Source: Caenorhabditis elegans | Lineage: Eukaryota > Nematoda > Chromadorea > Rhabditida > Rhabditidae | NCBI RefSeq assembly: GCF_000002985.6 | Contig: NC_003284.9 | Location: 2,914,001-2,978,000, forward strand | Direction of reading: 5' to 3' | DNA length: 64,000 nt | Shown here: one piece after another, positions 24,165-35,599 of the stretch | How the letters are laid out: each line of letters begins with the position of its first letter | Position numbering within the stretch: position 1 is the first letter of the stretch | Translations under genes and position numbers: made by a program | Notes under the pieces: generated by a model | Seen by the model: only the letters and a program-made list of their open reading frames with translations | What the model was told of the DNA's origin: nothing | Databases searched by the model: none

Positions 24165-24290
24165 TTCGAAGTTTGCCGAGTTCGGCAAATTCGGCAAATT
24201 TTTTTTCGGCAAACATGGCGAGCGCGGCAAACGGCAAATTCGGCAAATTTTTTCTCGGCAAACGGCAAATTCGGCAAATTTGCCGCACAC
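24165..24290. repeat. CGGCAAATT tandem-like array
   Basis: At least eight degenerate copies of (TT)CGGCAAATT in about 125 bases, interrupted by TTTTTTCTCGGCAAA. Related arrays occur at 39.1 and 49.2 kb. Apparent frames are low-complexity. Confidence 0.65.
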
Positions 24291-24299
24291 CCTTGCCCT

Positions 24300-25828
24300 C
24301 TACTATATGTATATGTATGACATATCTTTCGGAGAATCTTTGCAACAACCTAAATTAAAACAACTTTATTGATACATATTTTAAAAAACTGTTGAAGAAT
24401 TTTAACTTTTTGAAACATTTTGTACAGTTCAAAAAAGTTCTATTAATAGTAAGAGAAAACAGGCAAATTTTTACATTATTAAATGTACCAAAAATCACTT
24501 AACTATTCTCTTTCGAATTTCTCACAACTTGCCATGTAGACAAAAAAACGTTATCATAATTATTTTTTATGTGAGCTTATTTTGCGATATTTTGTCTATG
24601 TATCAAGAACAGTACTTGTGTACCTGGCCAAAAAAAAAATTAATCTTTTTGCAAATTTTATGTGACCATTTTTGTCCATATTAAGTTAGCATTAGCGTTT
24701 TTAAGGCTATATTTTTGGGCCGGGAATTCTGAACAAACATCCAAAAACAAAGTTTGTAAATGTTTTTGTGAGTGTTTTCCAATATCAATTGAAAAGTTTT
24801 GAACAACAACTTGCCACTTGGCCGTTTCGCACTGTTGGTTATGAATCCCAAAAACCTGAGGGCAGTGTTTACTTTTTCAACTTACTGTTTACTCGCATTA
24901 ACAATCAACATTGTATTAGTTCCCTGCGTAGTCTCTTTTTTCAAATTTTAAGGAGTAGAGTCAGTGAGGAAATTTCTTTAACACACGCTACAGTGACCAA
25001 ATGTTATGGTAATTTTTTAAAGTTTCAATTGATTTTTTGATTTTTTGAAAATTGGAAAAAAAATTAGAAAATTTTTTTGAAACTTTCTTTTATGATATTT
25101 GTCCATTGTGGTACCGTAGGCGTGTTTTTTTTTTAAATTTTTCCACTAGCTCTATTCATGTTTTAAATTGATTTATTTTTGATAACTAGACACAAATGAC
25201 ATGACGGATAAGAAATCAAATCTTTGTGCTCTCTCCCCGGCCCTTACGTTTTCTTCCTTCTCAATCCAAAATGCGTTTTGGCACGTCGAAAACATTGAGC
25301 AGTTGGAGAAACGAGGGGCAAGGCAGAAGGGCCGCGCTTTCGTTTTTTTTGCGTTGTCTTCTCTCGATCTCTTTCTCCGTGTTACGCATATTCTCTCGCA
25401 CTTTGCTTCTGGCTGCTTAGTTTTTTTCCCTTGCTGAAGGCTGAAAAAGTGAAGAAGAAGAAAACACACCAATCATTCATTCAATCCAGTCGATTTGATA
25501 GGAAAATGTAATTCACAATTTTGGTTTTCATGTTTTGTTTCTGTTGTATAAATACATTCAGTTGTCTGGGTCCCCTGCGTCAAGATCAAAAGTGCATCCC
25601 CCCTCTAGGGGCTTCTTTCGTGTATTGCATCATGTGTACTTGCCATAGCATATTTCAAAGTCGAAACCTTTTATTTTTGGCTTTTTTCTACTTTTCTTTT
25701 TTCCCATGCGTTCGTCACACTCATTATTTACTCTGCATCTTTTCTCTCTCCATTTCAATCACTATCACTTCTCACTTGGCATCATTCATTGTTTTCTTAT
25801 ACCAAAGGAACTAAATAAAACGTTTGTT
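24300..25828. other. Spacer upstream of pfk-1.1
   Basis: No supported gene. A GC-richer block at 25200-25450 may be promoter. A TATAAATA box at 25547-25554 and AATAAA at 25814-25819 bracket about 270 bp with an overlapping 97-codon Cys/Phe-rich frame; see findings. Confidence 0.35.
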
Positions 25829-25829
25829 T

Positions 25830-26590
25830 GTTGAAGTTTCGGTATTATTTTGAACGTTTAAACTTAATATCTACTCAAATGGATTAAACTAATTCAATAA
25901 ACTTTTATGGCGGTTCAAAATTTCGAAAAAACATGGCCTAATTTTAGTTAAAATCTTCAATTTTGGCAATACTTTTTTTTTGATTTTTCAATCCTCTGTT
26001 GCATATTTGGTCGTTCATCTCTTGTTTTTTTTTTGATTATAGTACAGTTAAAGCCGATAGGTGACCTATTTTTTTTTATTTTAGGTTACCTATCAGCTGT
26101 AAATTACGTATTTCCTCTAATAGTATATCATCCAATTACTTTACTCCAAAAGGATATATCTATGTTCGTTTAAAAAATATCAATAAACTGTCAACTGCAA
26201 ATATATAGAAAAAAATAAAAATAAGTGTTTTTTCAGTTGATCAGTTTTCAATAAAACAAACGCCAACTGAGATTTAAGCTGTCAAAGTTGAGTAATGGAG
26301 TGCAATGTATACTACATTAGAAAAAATACGATGTATCCTAATTAACGAAATGAAGTCAAGCTATGCCATTAAATATAATAATTTGAAAAAAAGTTAATTT
26401 CTTCGGACCGATGCAACACGAAAAAATGGACAAAATTAGAGATTTTAGCTGAAATAGGTTTTTTTTTGAATTTTTAAATTTTTAAAATTTCAAACCGACA
26501 TAAAAAATTTTGAAAAAAATTTGGAAGTTTCATTACAAAATTCATTGAATTTAAAATGTCCAGAACCACTCAATGCTCCTCCTATAAAAA
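25830..26590. repeat. Family B element, long or composite copy
   Basis: Contains TTTTATGGCGGTTCAAAATT, the inverted pair AAGCCGATAGGTGACC / GGTTACCTATCAGCTG around 26050-26100, and a right end ACCACTCAATGCTCCTCCTA. The right end lies 300 bp before the pfk-1.1 start. Confidence 0.55.
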
Positions 26591-26863
26591 TAATAATTAA
26601 AAGTTGACCTTCCACAGGGTAATATGACCGCGCGCAGTTGTTTGTTTCTGTGTTTTCCTTGTTGTATCTGCGTCGCGCACTTTCTAACCACAATGGTCCC
26701 TGCCACACTGTATTACGCGCATTCATTGTCCGCATCGATTAATCAGTTTTTGCTTGTCAACATTTTTCTCTTGCAGTTCTCAGATTTATCCTTTTCTTCT
26801 CAAAATTTTTTCATTCTTCTCATCCCATTTTTCTCATCCTTCGTGTTAAATACTATTGTCATA

Positions 26864-26871
26864 AATTACAG
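26864..26871 (+). promoter_or_regulatory. Trans-splice-type acceptor before pfk-1.1
   Basis: AATTACAG lies 18 bases before the ATG at 26890, in frame with no usable upstream exon, consistent with SL1 trans-splicing. Confidence 0.5.
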
Positions 26872-26889
26872 AATTTTGCATAATTCGAA

Positions 26890-29800
26890 ATGGACGCGGA
26901 CGCATCAACAATCACGCCAGAAGAGCTCGACTTTATCCGTCAGCGAGCTTTGCGCCGCTTCGACTCAATCGTCCCAACTGCTGGAAGAGAAGGAACTGAG
27001 ATTGCGTCGGATATTTTCAAGGGACGTACTCTCGCGATTTACACGTCCGGAGGAGACTCTCAAGGTACGAATGAATTAGGGCAAAATTTGAAATTTTGAC
27101 CTGCCATGAAAATTTTGTGTGGAGTCTCCATATAAAATTCATTTCACTTTTAATAAAATTCAAACTTTTCCTTGTAAGAATACGTTTGAAACTTTATTTT
27201 CCAGGTATGAACAGCGCTGTTCGAAGTATCACAAGAATGGCTATATACTGTGGATGTAAAGTGTATTTGATCTACGAAGGATACGAAGGAATGATTGAAG
27301 GTGGAGATTTCATCAAGGAAGCCACGTGGAACACCGTTTCCGATATTATTCAGCAAGGAGGAACTATCATTGGTTCCGCAAGATCTTCCGAATTCAGAAC
27401 TCGTGAAGGGCGTCTCAAGGTGAGAAAATAATTAGCCCAATAAAACAAATTTTTGAAAGTTTTGAAAGTTAAAATTAAATTTCCAGGCAGCCACCAACCT
27501 GATTAATCGTGGAATTGGTCGTCTTGTATGCATTGGTGGAGATGGATCTCTCACTGGAGCCAACACTTTCCGTTTGGAGTGGACCGATCTTGTGCAAGAA
27601 CTTGTGAAAAATCAACGAGTCACTGCGGCGGCTGCGAAAAAGATTCCTTACATTCAAATTGTCGGACTTGTCGGATCCATCGACAACGATTTTTGTGGAA
27701 CCGACATGACGATTGGAACCGACTCGGCACTTCAAAGAATTATCAGTTCTATTGATGCTGTAGTCGCAACTGCACAAAGTCATCAAAGGGCTTTTGTTAT
27801 TGAGGTGATCTCAATTTATCAAGAAAATAATTCATATACTTATTTTACTCTAGGTCATGGGTCGCCATTGTGGATATCTGGCTCTAGTTGCTGCTCTAGC
27901 TTCCGAAGCCGACTTCTGCTTCATTCCTGAATGGCCGGCACCGGAAAATTGGCGTGACGTCTTGTGCGACAAACTTTCTCAAATGAGATCAGAGGGTCAA
28001 CGTCTTAACATCATTATTGTCGCCGAGGGAGCTATTGATCGTGATGGAAAGGCTATCACCGCCGAGGATGTGAAGACTGCTGTCAAGGAGAAGCTGAAAT
28101 ACGATACACGCGTTACAATTCTTGGACATGTTCAACGCGGAGGTGCTCCATCTGCTTTTGATCGACTTCTTGGATGTAGAATGGGAGCAGAAGCAGTTTT
28201 TGCTCTCATGGAGATGACTGAGGTTTCTGGGATTTTCTGTGAATTTTTCATTAATGGTTTGAACGTATGAACCAATATGTTTTCAAATTAACAAAAATCT
28301 TAATTGTAGTTTTTTTCAGTGCCGCAGCGGCCCGAAGTTGGCTTTTTTGGATTATCGAACTTTGTCGTAAATTTTGTTCCTTCATCTCATATTATTTTGA
28401 TAGTTAAGGTTAGGGCTTCCTTGTGAGAGAGGCGCGGCGTTGGCGCCTCCACGGGCCTCCCGCCGGACCTCCTTCACCGTCTGCCGCTGTTTCGCAGCTT
28501 GGCGTGAAAAGAGAAATTTGACGTGTGCGCAACGTAGTTCGCAAAGATGGCAGCGGTCGACACTTTGGGGGTTCCGCGCCGTACTATACCTGTGGCGCGA
28601 TTTGCGGCGTGAAGCCGGCGCTGACGCCTTACCGGCGCCACATGGAAGCCCTAGTCAAGGTATATTTAAAACCGGTAGGTGACCAAAAAATGTCAAAAAT
28701 TAGTAAATGCAATAAAAGATAATAATGCGCTCAAAAAATCAATTTCAGGCAGCTTCGACACCGAAAAAAGCTCAGAATTAGAGATTTTAGACTATTTTTT
28801 CTAACATTTTGTACAGTCAAAGAAAAAAGTTTGAACATTTTTTGCAAAGCTTCATAACGAAATTTACAAATTTTTTCGTTTATTTGAGCACATTTTGGGT
28901 CTACACTTTCACCGTTCAAACCGTTATTCCTGCTTGAAAGAAAAGAAGTATAATTTTTTTTTATTTCAGGAATCAGAACCTTGTGTTATCTCAATTGACG
29001 GAAATGTTATGGTCCGTGTGCCACTTCTCAAGTGTGTCGAACGAACTCAAATGGTACAGAAGGCAATGGCGGATAAGGACTGGACCACGGCTGTGATGCT
29101 TCGTGGACGCAGTTTCCAGAGAAATCTTGAAACGTACAAGTTGCTGACTAAGATGAGAACCGTCGAAAAGGACAATCTTTCGGAAGGACACAAATTCAAT
29201 GTTGCTGTAATCAACGTTGGCGCTCCAGCCGGTGGAATGAATGCAGCCGTCCGCTCTTATGTTCGAATGGCTCTCTACCATCAGTGTACCGTGTACGGTA
29301 TTGAAGACAGTTTTGAGGGACTTGCCAATGGGTCATTCAAACAGTTCAAGTGGTCCGATGTTACTAACTGGGCAATGAACGGAGGATCGTTCCTTGGCAC
29401 ACAGAAAAGTCTTCCAACTGAGAAAACTATGCCTCAACTTGCTGCTCAACTGAAGAAGCACAATATTCAAGCGTTATTGCTTGTTGGAGGATTTGAAGCG
29501 TATCACAGCACAATAATTCTTGCTGAAAATCGCGAAAAGTATCCCGAGTTTTGCATTCCAATGTGTGTCATCCCATGCACCATCTCGAACAATGTTCCAG
29601 GTTTGTTTTTCATTATATAAGGTTTTTAAACAATACATTTCTAATTTTAGGAACTATGGTGTCTCTCGGATCCGATACCGCGATCAATGAGATTTGCCAG
29701 ATGATCGACAAAATCAAGCAATCTGCCACTGGTACCAAGAGAAGAGTTTTCATTGTCGAAACAATGGGAGGATACTGTGGTTACCTTGCCACTCTTTCTG

Positions 29801-31215
29801 CGTTGAGCTCCGGTGCGGATAATGCGTACATTTTTGAAGAGCCATTCACCGTTCAAGACCTCTCCGATGATGTTGATGTGATTCTCTCAAAGATGGAAGT
29901 TGGAGCGAAACGCTACTTGGTTGTCAGAAATGAGTGGGCCGACAAGAACCTCACCACAGATTTTGTGCAGAATCTTTTTGATTCTGAAGGAAAGAAGAAC
30001 TTCACCACAAGAGTCAATGTTCTCGGACATGTTCAACAGGGTGGATCTCCAACGCCGTTCGACAGAAATATGGGAACCAAGCTGGCCGCTCGTGCTTTGG
30101 AGTTTTTGCTCATTCAGCTCAAGGAAAATTTGACGGCCGATAACAAGGTGATCGCCAAGTCAGCCCATACTGCGACGCTTCTTGGACTCAAAGGACGAAA
30201 GGTGGTGTTCACGCCGGTGCAAGATCTCAAGAAGGAGACCGATTTTGAGCATCGTCTTCCATCAGAGCAATGGTTAGTGGACAAGTAGTTTGTAGAAAAA
30301 ACTATTCAATCTCTAGACTAAAAATAACATAATGGAATACAGCATGTCTGTATTCTTGTTAAATATCTAAACCATAAGTTTAAGGGCTATATGCAATACT
30401 CGTGGAGCACGATTTCCTCTAGCGTTAGAGCGCACTTTCTGACATCTTACAAACTCGCGCGGTAATTTGTTTCTATCAAAAATCAGTTTCTTTGGCTAGT
30501 TTTTGGCTCCTTTAGAAGATTTTTTTTCCGATTTATATTATTGTTATGATTTGTTAAACATTTTCGATATACAAATCGAAAGTGTGTAAATTTAGGAAAT
30601 TTTGGAAACTGTATCATAACAGTCAGTTTTTCGATTTTAGGCCGGTATTTGGTTGATCATTTTGTAGAGAAGATGCATATTCATGAAATCCCTTGATTAC
30701 TTATTGATTTGATTAGTTCTCAACATTTAAAATTTGAAAAAATCACGTAGATCTTTATAACTGTGTAATTTCAAAAATCATGAAGTTAATCACCGCCGGA
30801 TATGAATTGTTTATAATTTCTGTGATGACTGTTTAAAAAAAAAACTTTCGTTCTCGGCCGTAAGAGCCCAATTTTACATGTTTGCCATTCGCTTAATGTT
30901 CCTCATAGTCAGCAATAATGTAAATTAAAAATTTGACAATAATTTCCGTAGAACCCAAAAAATATGTTTTCAAAAACTGATTTCCTGTGGAAGCTGATTC
31001 CCGCGTATTCGAGAATTTGTTAGTTGTTAGTAAGCGCGCTCTAATGACAATGAACGCTCCTGGACACATTCTGCGATAAATTTCAATTTAAAAATTTCAG
31101 GTGGATGGCTCTGCGTCCACTTCTCCGTGTTCTCGCTCGTCATCGTTCGACCGTTGAAAGTTCTGCAATTTTGGAATCTGTTGAAGAAGAAAGCGCCGAC
31201 TCACACATGTTCTGA
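26890..31215 (+). CDS. pfk-1.1: ATP-dependent 6-phosphofructokinase
   Basis: Seven exons: 26890-27064, 27205-27419, 27487-27804, 27854-28222, 28970-29600, 29651-30272 and 31101-31215 (TGA); 2445 bases, 814 residues, the normal size of eukaryotic duplicated PFK. It phosphorylates fructose 6-phosphate to fructose 1,6-bisphosphate, the committed glycolytic step, in the cytosol. N-terminal catalytic half: SGGDSQGMN (53-61), GGDGS (147-151), the active-site SIDND (194-198), [17 protein letters not shown] and [16 protein letters not shown]-terminal regulatory half repeats the fold with [33 protein letters not shown]-like and [15 protein letters not shown]. The last exon encodes the tail [14 protein letters not shown], which matches the family's final helix. 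Reading through the 30272 donor instead gives a shorter, different end (stop at 30286-30288). The symbol is recalled. Confidence 0.95.
28300..28935. repeat. Family B element interrupted by a GC-rich element, in pfk-1.1 intron 4
   Basis: Outer part is family B: GTGCCGCAGCGGCCCGAAGT, AACCGGTAGGTGACC and AACCGTTATTCCTGCTT. Inside it, 28410-28655 is a GC-rich insert with inverted ends TAGGGCTTCC / GGAAGCCCTA and a core GGTTCCGCGCCGTACTATAC. A similar insert occurs at 46750-47012, again within family B. Confidence 0.6.
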
Positions 31216-31458
31216 AAAGTTTTGATGTCTCCATAGCGACTACTTTTTTCTGTCTGTCATAATACTTTTTTTTGTGTGTTACACTTACTCGGTATTGTAA
31301 ATGTTCTCATGGTCTATATTAAATCTTTGCTCGTCTAAATTGTCTCTTTTTACTAAGCTTCCATAGGTTCTCACAATTTTTTTTCTCGCCATTCTTTGCA
31401 CAAGTTGATTGAAGTCTTAGCCCCTATTTCTTAGTAGTTGAAAATATGCCATGATGCA

Positions 31459-31464
31459 AATAAA
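31459..31464 (+). terminator. Candidate polyadenylation signal of pfk-1.1
   Basis: A perfect AATAAA lies 244 bases past the stop. An ATTAAA-type variant around 31318 is nearer, so two 3' ends are possible. Confidence 0.45.
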
Positions 31465-31816
31465 TGAAGTGTTTTAAAATATGTAGTTATTTTAAAAATA
31501 TGTTTATTCAAAGTATTTTATCATTAGAACTGTTCCTATGAAAAGTTTTTTTTGTTCCAAAGCTACAGAGGTTTAAAAAAAAATCATCTAAAAGTAGACC
31601 CGTGAGATGTCCACCGCTATATCTCCAGTCAAACTTCTGTTGAAAATTTTAGGGGATCTGAAAAAGAAATCAGCAATATTGTGAACAACATTTTGATTAA
31701 TTTCACTATAATATTTGATCTTTTTGGCACTATAAGTATAGACTATTAATTAATCTAAATGATATTTGTATTTGTTACAAAATCAAGACAAGAATCTTTA
31801 ATACACAGAAATATAT

Positions 31817-31822
31817 TTTATT
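31817..31822 (-). terminator. Polyadenylation signal of the Gly-rich secreted gene
   Basis: TTTATT on the plus strand reads AATAAA on the minus strand, 53 bases past the stop codon of the gene ending at 31875. Confidence 0.6.
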
Positions 31823-31874
31823 TCTAAAAAGTATGTACAAAGTCCATATATCACAGTGAGAAACACTTAAATCT

Positions 31875-32541
31875 TCATTTTCTTGATCCAGTAACCGACG
31901 TCTCTGTGATAGTATCGGTCGTTGATTTTTCAGGCTTAGCATCAGCTGCAAAAGCTGGATCATCGAAGCCAGTACTAGCTGATCCACCACCAAACAATCC
32001 ACCGGCTCCTGGAGAAGCAACTGGCGCAGTTTGCCCTACAGGTGAGTAGTCTGGTCCGACATTTGAACTACCTGCTCCAGGTTGCGGCATAGCTGGAACT
32101 GGAGGTGATGCTTGGAACCCGGTCTGTGATCCTCCTTGTTGTCCGAACCCGGATTGGTCTCCCTGGAATTGACCTTGACCTTGGAATCCTCCATTTTGCC
32201 CTTGGAATCCGCCAGACTGGCCTTGAAATCCTCCCTGTTGGAACCCGCTGTTTGGATAGTTTCCTCCTTGCTGGTATCCACCTTGCCCATATTGTTGAGG
32301 TCTACCATACCCACCTCCAGGTTGTCCATAACCACTTGGCCTTCCGTAGCCACCACCTCCATTGTGCCCATATTGACTTTCTGGTGGGGAATAGTTGCTT
32401 GGAGCACCATATGATCCACGTTTCACCCTTAAGATGATAAAGTCTTTAATTGTGAAAAGTGGAAATATACCTGTTCAGAATTCCGGCATTGGCAAATGCG
32501 ACGAGGGCAAGAATACTAAGAGATTTTAGGAGAGAAGTCAT
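31875..32541 (-). CDS. Secreted Gly/Gln-rich low-complexity protein
   Basis: Two exons, 32541-32471 and 32427-31875 (TGA), give 207 residues. The N-terminus MTSLLKSLSILALVAFANA is a textbook signal peptide with cleavage after ANA. The mature chain is tyrosine/glycine-rich near its start (GYGRP, GGYGQ), then has GGFQGQ-type repeats (about five), a Pro/Ala/Gly section and a Ser/Thr-rich end (TSVTGSRK). No enzymatic domain and few or no Cys. Such proteins are common among nematode cuticle, pharyngeal-lining and secreted antimicrobial-like proteins; which applies here is unknown. It shares an upstream region with the divergent gene at 32984. It has a TATA-like box 55 bases before its start and an AATAAA 53 bases after its stop. 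Confidence 0.85.
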
Positions 32542-32983
32542 TTTTTTAGAAACAAATGAAAGTGAGATTTGAATTTTAGGTAACTCGATCACATTTTTAT
32601 ATCAAATTGTTAGAAAGGCGTTATCAGTCGTAGTCGTCGAACACTACATCATCTTTTTGTCATATCATATCACTGCCGATGTTTTCATCCAATCAATGCG
32701 TGGGCGACGGGTGGTCACTTTCATCCTTCTTCGAGTTGGTCAGTTCACCAAATGTGTGTGTATGTGTCTTGTGGAGCGAGAATGAGTCATACCGGAATGA
32801 AGGACAAGGGGATGAATGATATAAATCCGAGATGGTAAGCGGATGACTTGGCGACACTTAATCTGTAACATAACCTTGACACGAGCGTTGTATTTTTCGT
32901 ATTTTCTCCCTCCGAAATTGCCGTCTTTCAATTGGACACCATTTTGTTTAGACTCTCCTGTAGGTACATAATAGTTCACAAAA
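32542..32983. promoter_or_regulatory. Shared divergent promoter
   Basis: The 442 bp between two divergent starts hold a minus-strand TATAAAAA (32594-32601 region) 55 bases before the Gly-rich gene. They also hold ACTGATAA on the minus strand (32621-32628), the extended GATA-factor site typical of intestinal ELT-2 targets. On the plus side TCTCCTGTAG (ends 32963) is an acceptor-like site 20 bases before the second gene. Intestinal expression is an inference from the single GATA site. Confidence 0.5.
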
Positions 32984-34950
32984 ATGTCCAACTTTGTTGC
33001 AATTCTCACTGTATGTTTTACGATTTTTCCAATTTCTACTGAATCTAAATATATTCCAAATCGGTGAGTTTTCTGATCTTAAAAATGAAGTAGCGCCAGT
33101 GGGGAAATTATTGAAAAACCTTAATATGATTTTTTGAAAATTGGAAAAATCTCAGCTTTTGTCACATTTTTTGAAGTGGTGTTTTTTTTAGTTTTGTTTC
33201 AAATCACGAGGTTCTGGCTCGACCCCGCTCTCCATTGCACACCGAAATGGCGGGAAATTTTTATTGAATTCGCAAGAGGAATTTTCACGCGGCGCGTTGA
33301 AAAAGTGTAAGCATTTGCACATGACGGTGTTTGCACAAAATACACCGAGGGGTCGAACCAGAAACCCGTGCAAATGGTAATATTCAAACATTGTAGGGAT
33401 TTGAACATGCGAGAGTTTTATAGTCTTCTCACAAAGTGGCAAAAACTCAATAATTGCCACTTTCTGACTGCCAATAAGAACATTTCAAATATTGTAGGAG
33501 TGGTTTTTGGCAAATTTCCCACTTGCAATACTGTCACTTTTTTATATGATATAGTCTTCTAATTTATATTATGTATTTGAAAAAAAAAAACTAAAATTTT
33601 CTATGTCTGAATTTCAACAAGTTTTCAGCCACTTTGTTAAAAATGACTGTATACTATAATATTATCTTTATCTTATCAGCTATTAGAAAAAAACAACCAA
33701 AGATTTCACGTTGGTCCTGTCAGATTGTATTTGATAAAATTTCAGGTTCCGCCGACAGTATGGCTGGGCAGGGTCACCATACTACGGAAATGCGCAGTAT
33801 TACGAGACACAGCCGCAGCAACAGTGGTCGTCTCAATATCAGGTTTTTTTGAAAACCCACTTCACGGTTTTTGATTACTTCACTGTTGCAGAACAATCAA
33901 AACTACTATTCTCCATACTTTTACGGGTACCAACATCAGCAGACGTGGCAGAATTCAAACCAAAACCAATACCAGACATTGTACAATCGACCGTCATGGA
34001 TCTCTGAGAACACTGGAGGCAATAACGGATATGCAACAGCGCCGCCAAGTTACAGTGAAGGAGGAAGTTATGCTCGGCCAAAGTATCTGGCAACAATGCA
34101 ACCGAAGCCGACTATTTCTCCTGTAATCCTCGAACGATCCACAGTTTTTGTGACGCCAGAAACAGTGGGGTCAATTGAGAGTGGTGAAGATAGAAAACAT
34201 CCAACATTTTTGGAACGTCTTGGAAGTGCAACTTTACCAATTGCTACAATTATTCCTGGATCGGAAGAACTAACAAGTGCCGAAGAACGTGGAACTTTGG
34301 GGAATGGGGAGTTGCTACCAGGGCGGACAGAAGAAGAAAAAGAAGAAGCGTCAATCGAGAATGTATCCACGATTCCATCCACAACAAGTGCAACTGAAAA
34401 CACATCATCAGAGACTTCAGTATTAGAAAAAGACGAGATCACATCTTCTGAATTTTTTGCGACATCAAGTGAGACTACTGAAGCTCCAGAAACATCAACC
34501 ACTACTGAAAAAGCGACAACTACGGAAATAACTCCAGTTTCTTCCGATAGTCCAGCAATAGAAAGTACGACGACTACCACAGCCTCTCCAAAAACGTCCA
34601 CTACGCTTACACCAGAACCTATAACAACAGTACCTGCAAAGGATGTAAAGCCAGTTACACTTTTAGCATTCCAGGAAGTTAGCAATGAAGTTACTTCCAA
34701 CGTCTCTAATGTAACGCAACCGACCGTAGATCAAAGCACAAGTGCTAACAATTTGAATGAAATTGGAGAAGGGTCTGGGACGGAGCCTCTTGCTACATCT
34801 GAGCCGCACCCTACTGAATCTAAATTTGTTACGGGAATTGTTGGACTGCGAGCTCCGCCAATGCCAAAAACCAATGAGAAGGTGGGACTTGAAGTTGTGG
34901 AATGGACGGATTCTGATAATGAAGTTAGAAAAGTTCTTCTTACTCAATGA
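32984..34950 (+). CDS. Secreted Ser/Thr-rich mucin-like protein
   Basis: Three exons, 32984-33063, 33746-33842 and 33892-34950 (TGA), give 411 residues. Exon 1 encodes MSNFVAILTVCFTIFPISTE, a signal peptide. Exon 2 and early exon 3 are rich in Tyr/Gln/Asn (GSPYYGNAQYYE, NNQNYYSPYFYGYQHQQ). From about residue 165 to 290 the chain is dominated by Ser/Thr/Glu with TTTEKATTTE-like runs, suited to dense O-glycosylation. The C-terminus is more ordinary and ends EVRKVLLTQ. No Cys-rich or catalytic domain. Probably an extracellular matrix, gut-lumen or cuticle mucin; the family was not identified. Intron 1 carries a family A repeat. AATAAA follows at 35007-35012. Confidence 0.85.
33085..33600. repeat. 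Family A element in intron 1 of the mucin-like gene
   Basis: Starts AGTAGCGCCAGTGGGGAAAT and has TCTCAGCTTTTGTCACATTT, AAAGTGGCAAAAACTCAATA and AATTGCCACTTTCTGACTGC. A GC-rich tract in the middle (33205-33365: GAGGTTCTGGCTCGACCCCG, CACGCGGCGCGTTG) is foreign to other copies and may be a nested insertion. Confidence 0.6.
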
Positions 34951-35006
34951 TTGTATTTAAATATTGTATCTATAAACTTTTTTCTCCACGTTGACACAAA
35001 TTGAAT

Positions 35007-35012
35007 AATAAA
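35007..35012 (+). terminator. Polyadenylation signal of the mucin-like gene
   Basis: A perfect AATAAA lies 57 bases past the TGA, in a normal position for a nematode 3' end. Confidence 0.7.
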
Positions 35013-35169
35013 TCTACTGAGCTTCATTTGTTTGTTCGTTTCTAAAACATGATTTGTTCAAGTGAGCCATTCTTGACTAAATTTGAAAAATCAGATATCT
35101 GCAAAAGTAAATCAAATGACACATACAATAAAAAACCATAATGATCATTAGAGGTGCAATACCGAAATC

Positions 35170-35590
35170 TGAGACTTGCTGCTTTTTAGACTTAAAATGA
35201 CCCAAAACAGTTATGGCGGTTCAAAGTTTTTGAAAAAGACTCCTTTTTTTAGCAAAAATCAAATATTTTTGCCACCTTCTCAGTGTCACAGATTACATTT
35301 TCAGAAACTACATTTTTGTGCCTCACTGACCCAAAATGTATCTAAATCAAGGATAAGCGATCAGAATAATAATTAAAGAGTGATGATTAAATAAAAATCA
35401 AGTTCCTTTACGACACCGAGAAGTTGGCAAAAATTTTGATATTAGCTGAAAATGAGCCTTTTTTCCCGATCTTTGTACTGTCATAACTTTTTATTGAAAA
35501 ATTTTCAAAACGTCTCGTTACGAAATTTGGTATTGTTGAGTCATTTTGAGTCTAAAAATGCAAAGTCTCAGATTTCGGAAGTTCACTTTT
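35170..35590. repeat. Family B-related element with inverted AATCTGAGACTTTGC ends
   Basis: CCGAAATCTGAGACTTGC at the left and GCAAAGTCTCAGATTTCGG at the right are inverted over about 420 bp. The interior has family B wording (TTATGGCGGTTCAAAGTTTT, CTCGTTACGAAATTTGGT). No ORF. Confidence 0.6.
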
Positions 35591-35599
35591 AAAATGTTT

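Noticed and set aside
24081-24372. Six overlapping ORFs of 68-79 codons
   Set aside because: All are readings of the CGGCAAATT array; the translation is periodic and strand-symmetric.
33188-33460. 90-codon minus ORF in mucin gene intron 1
   Set aside because: It lies within a family A element with a GC-rich insert; no start or splice context.
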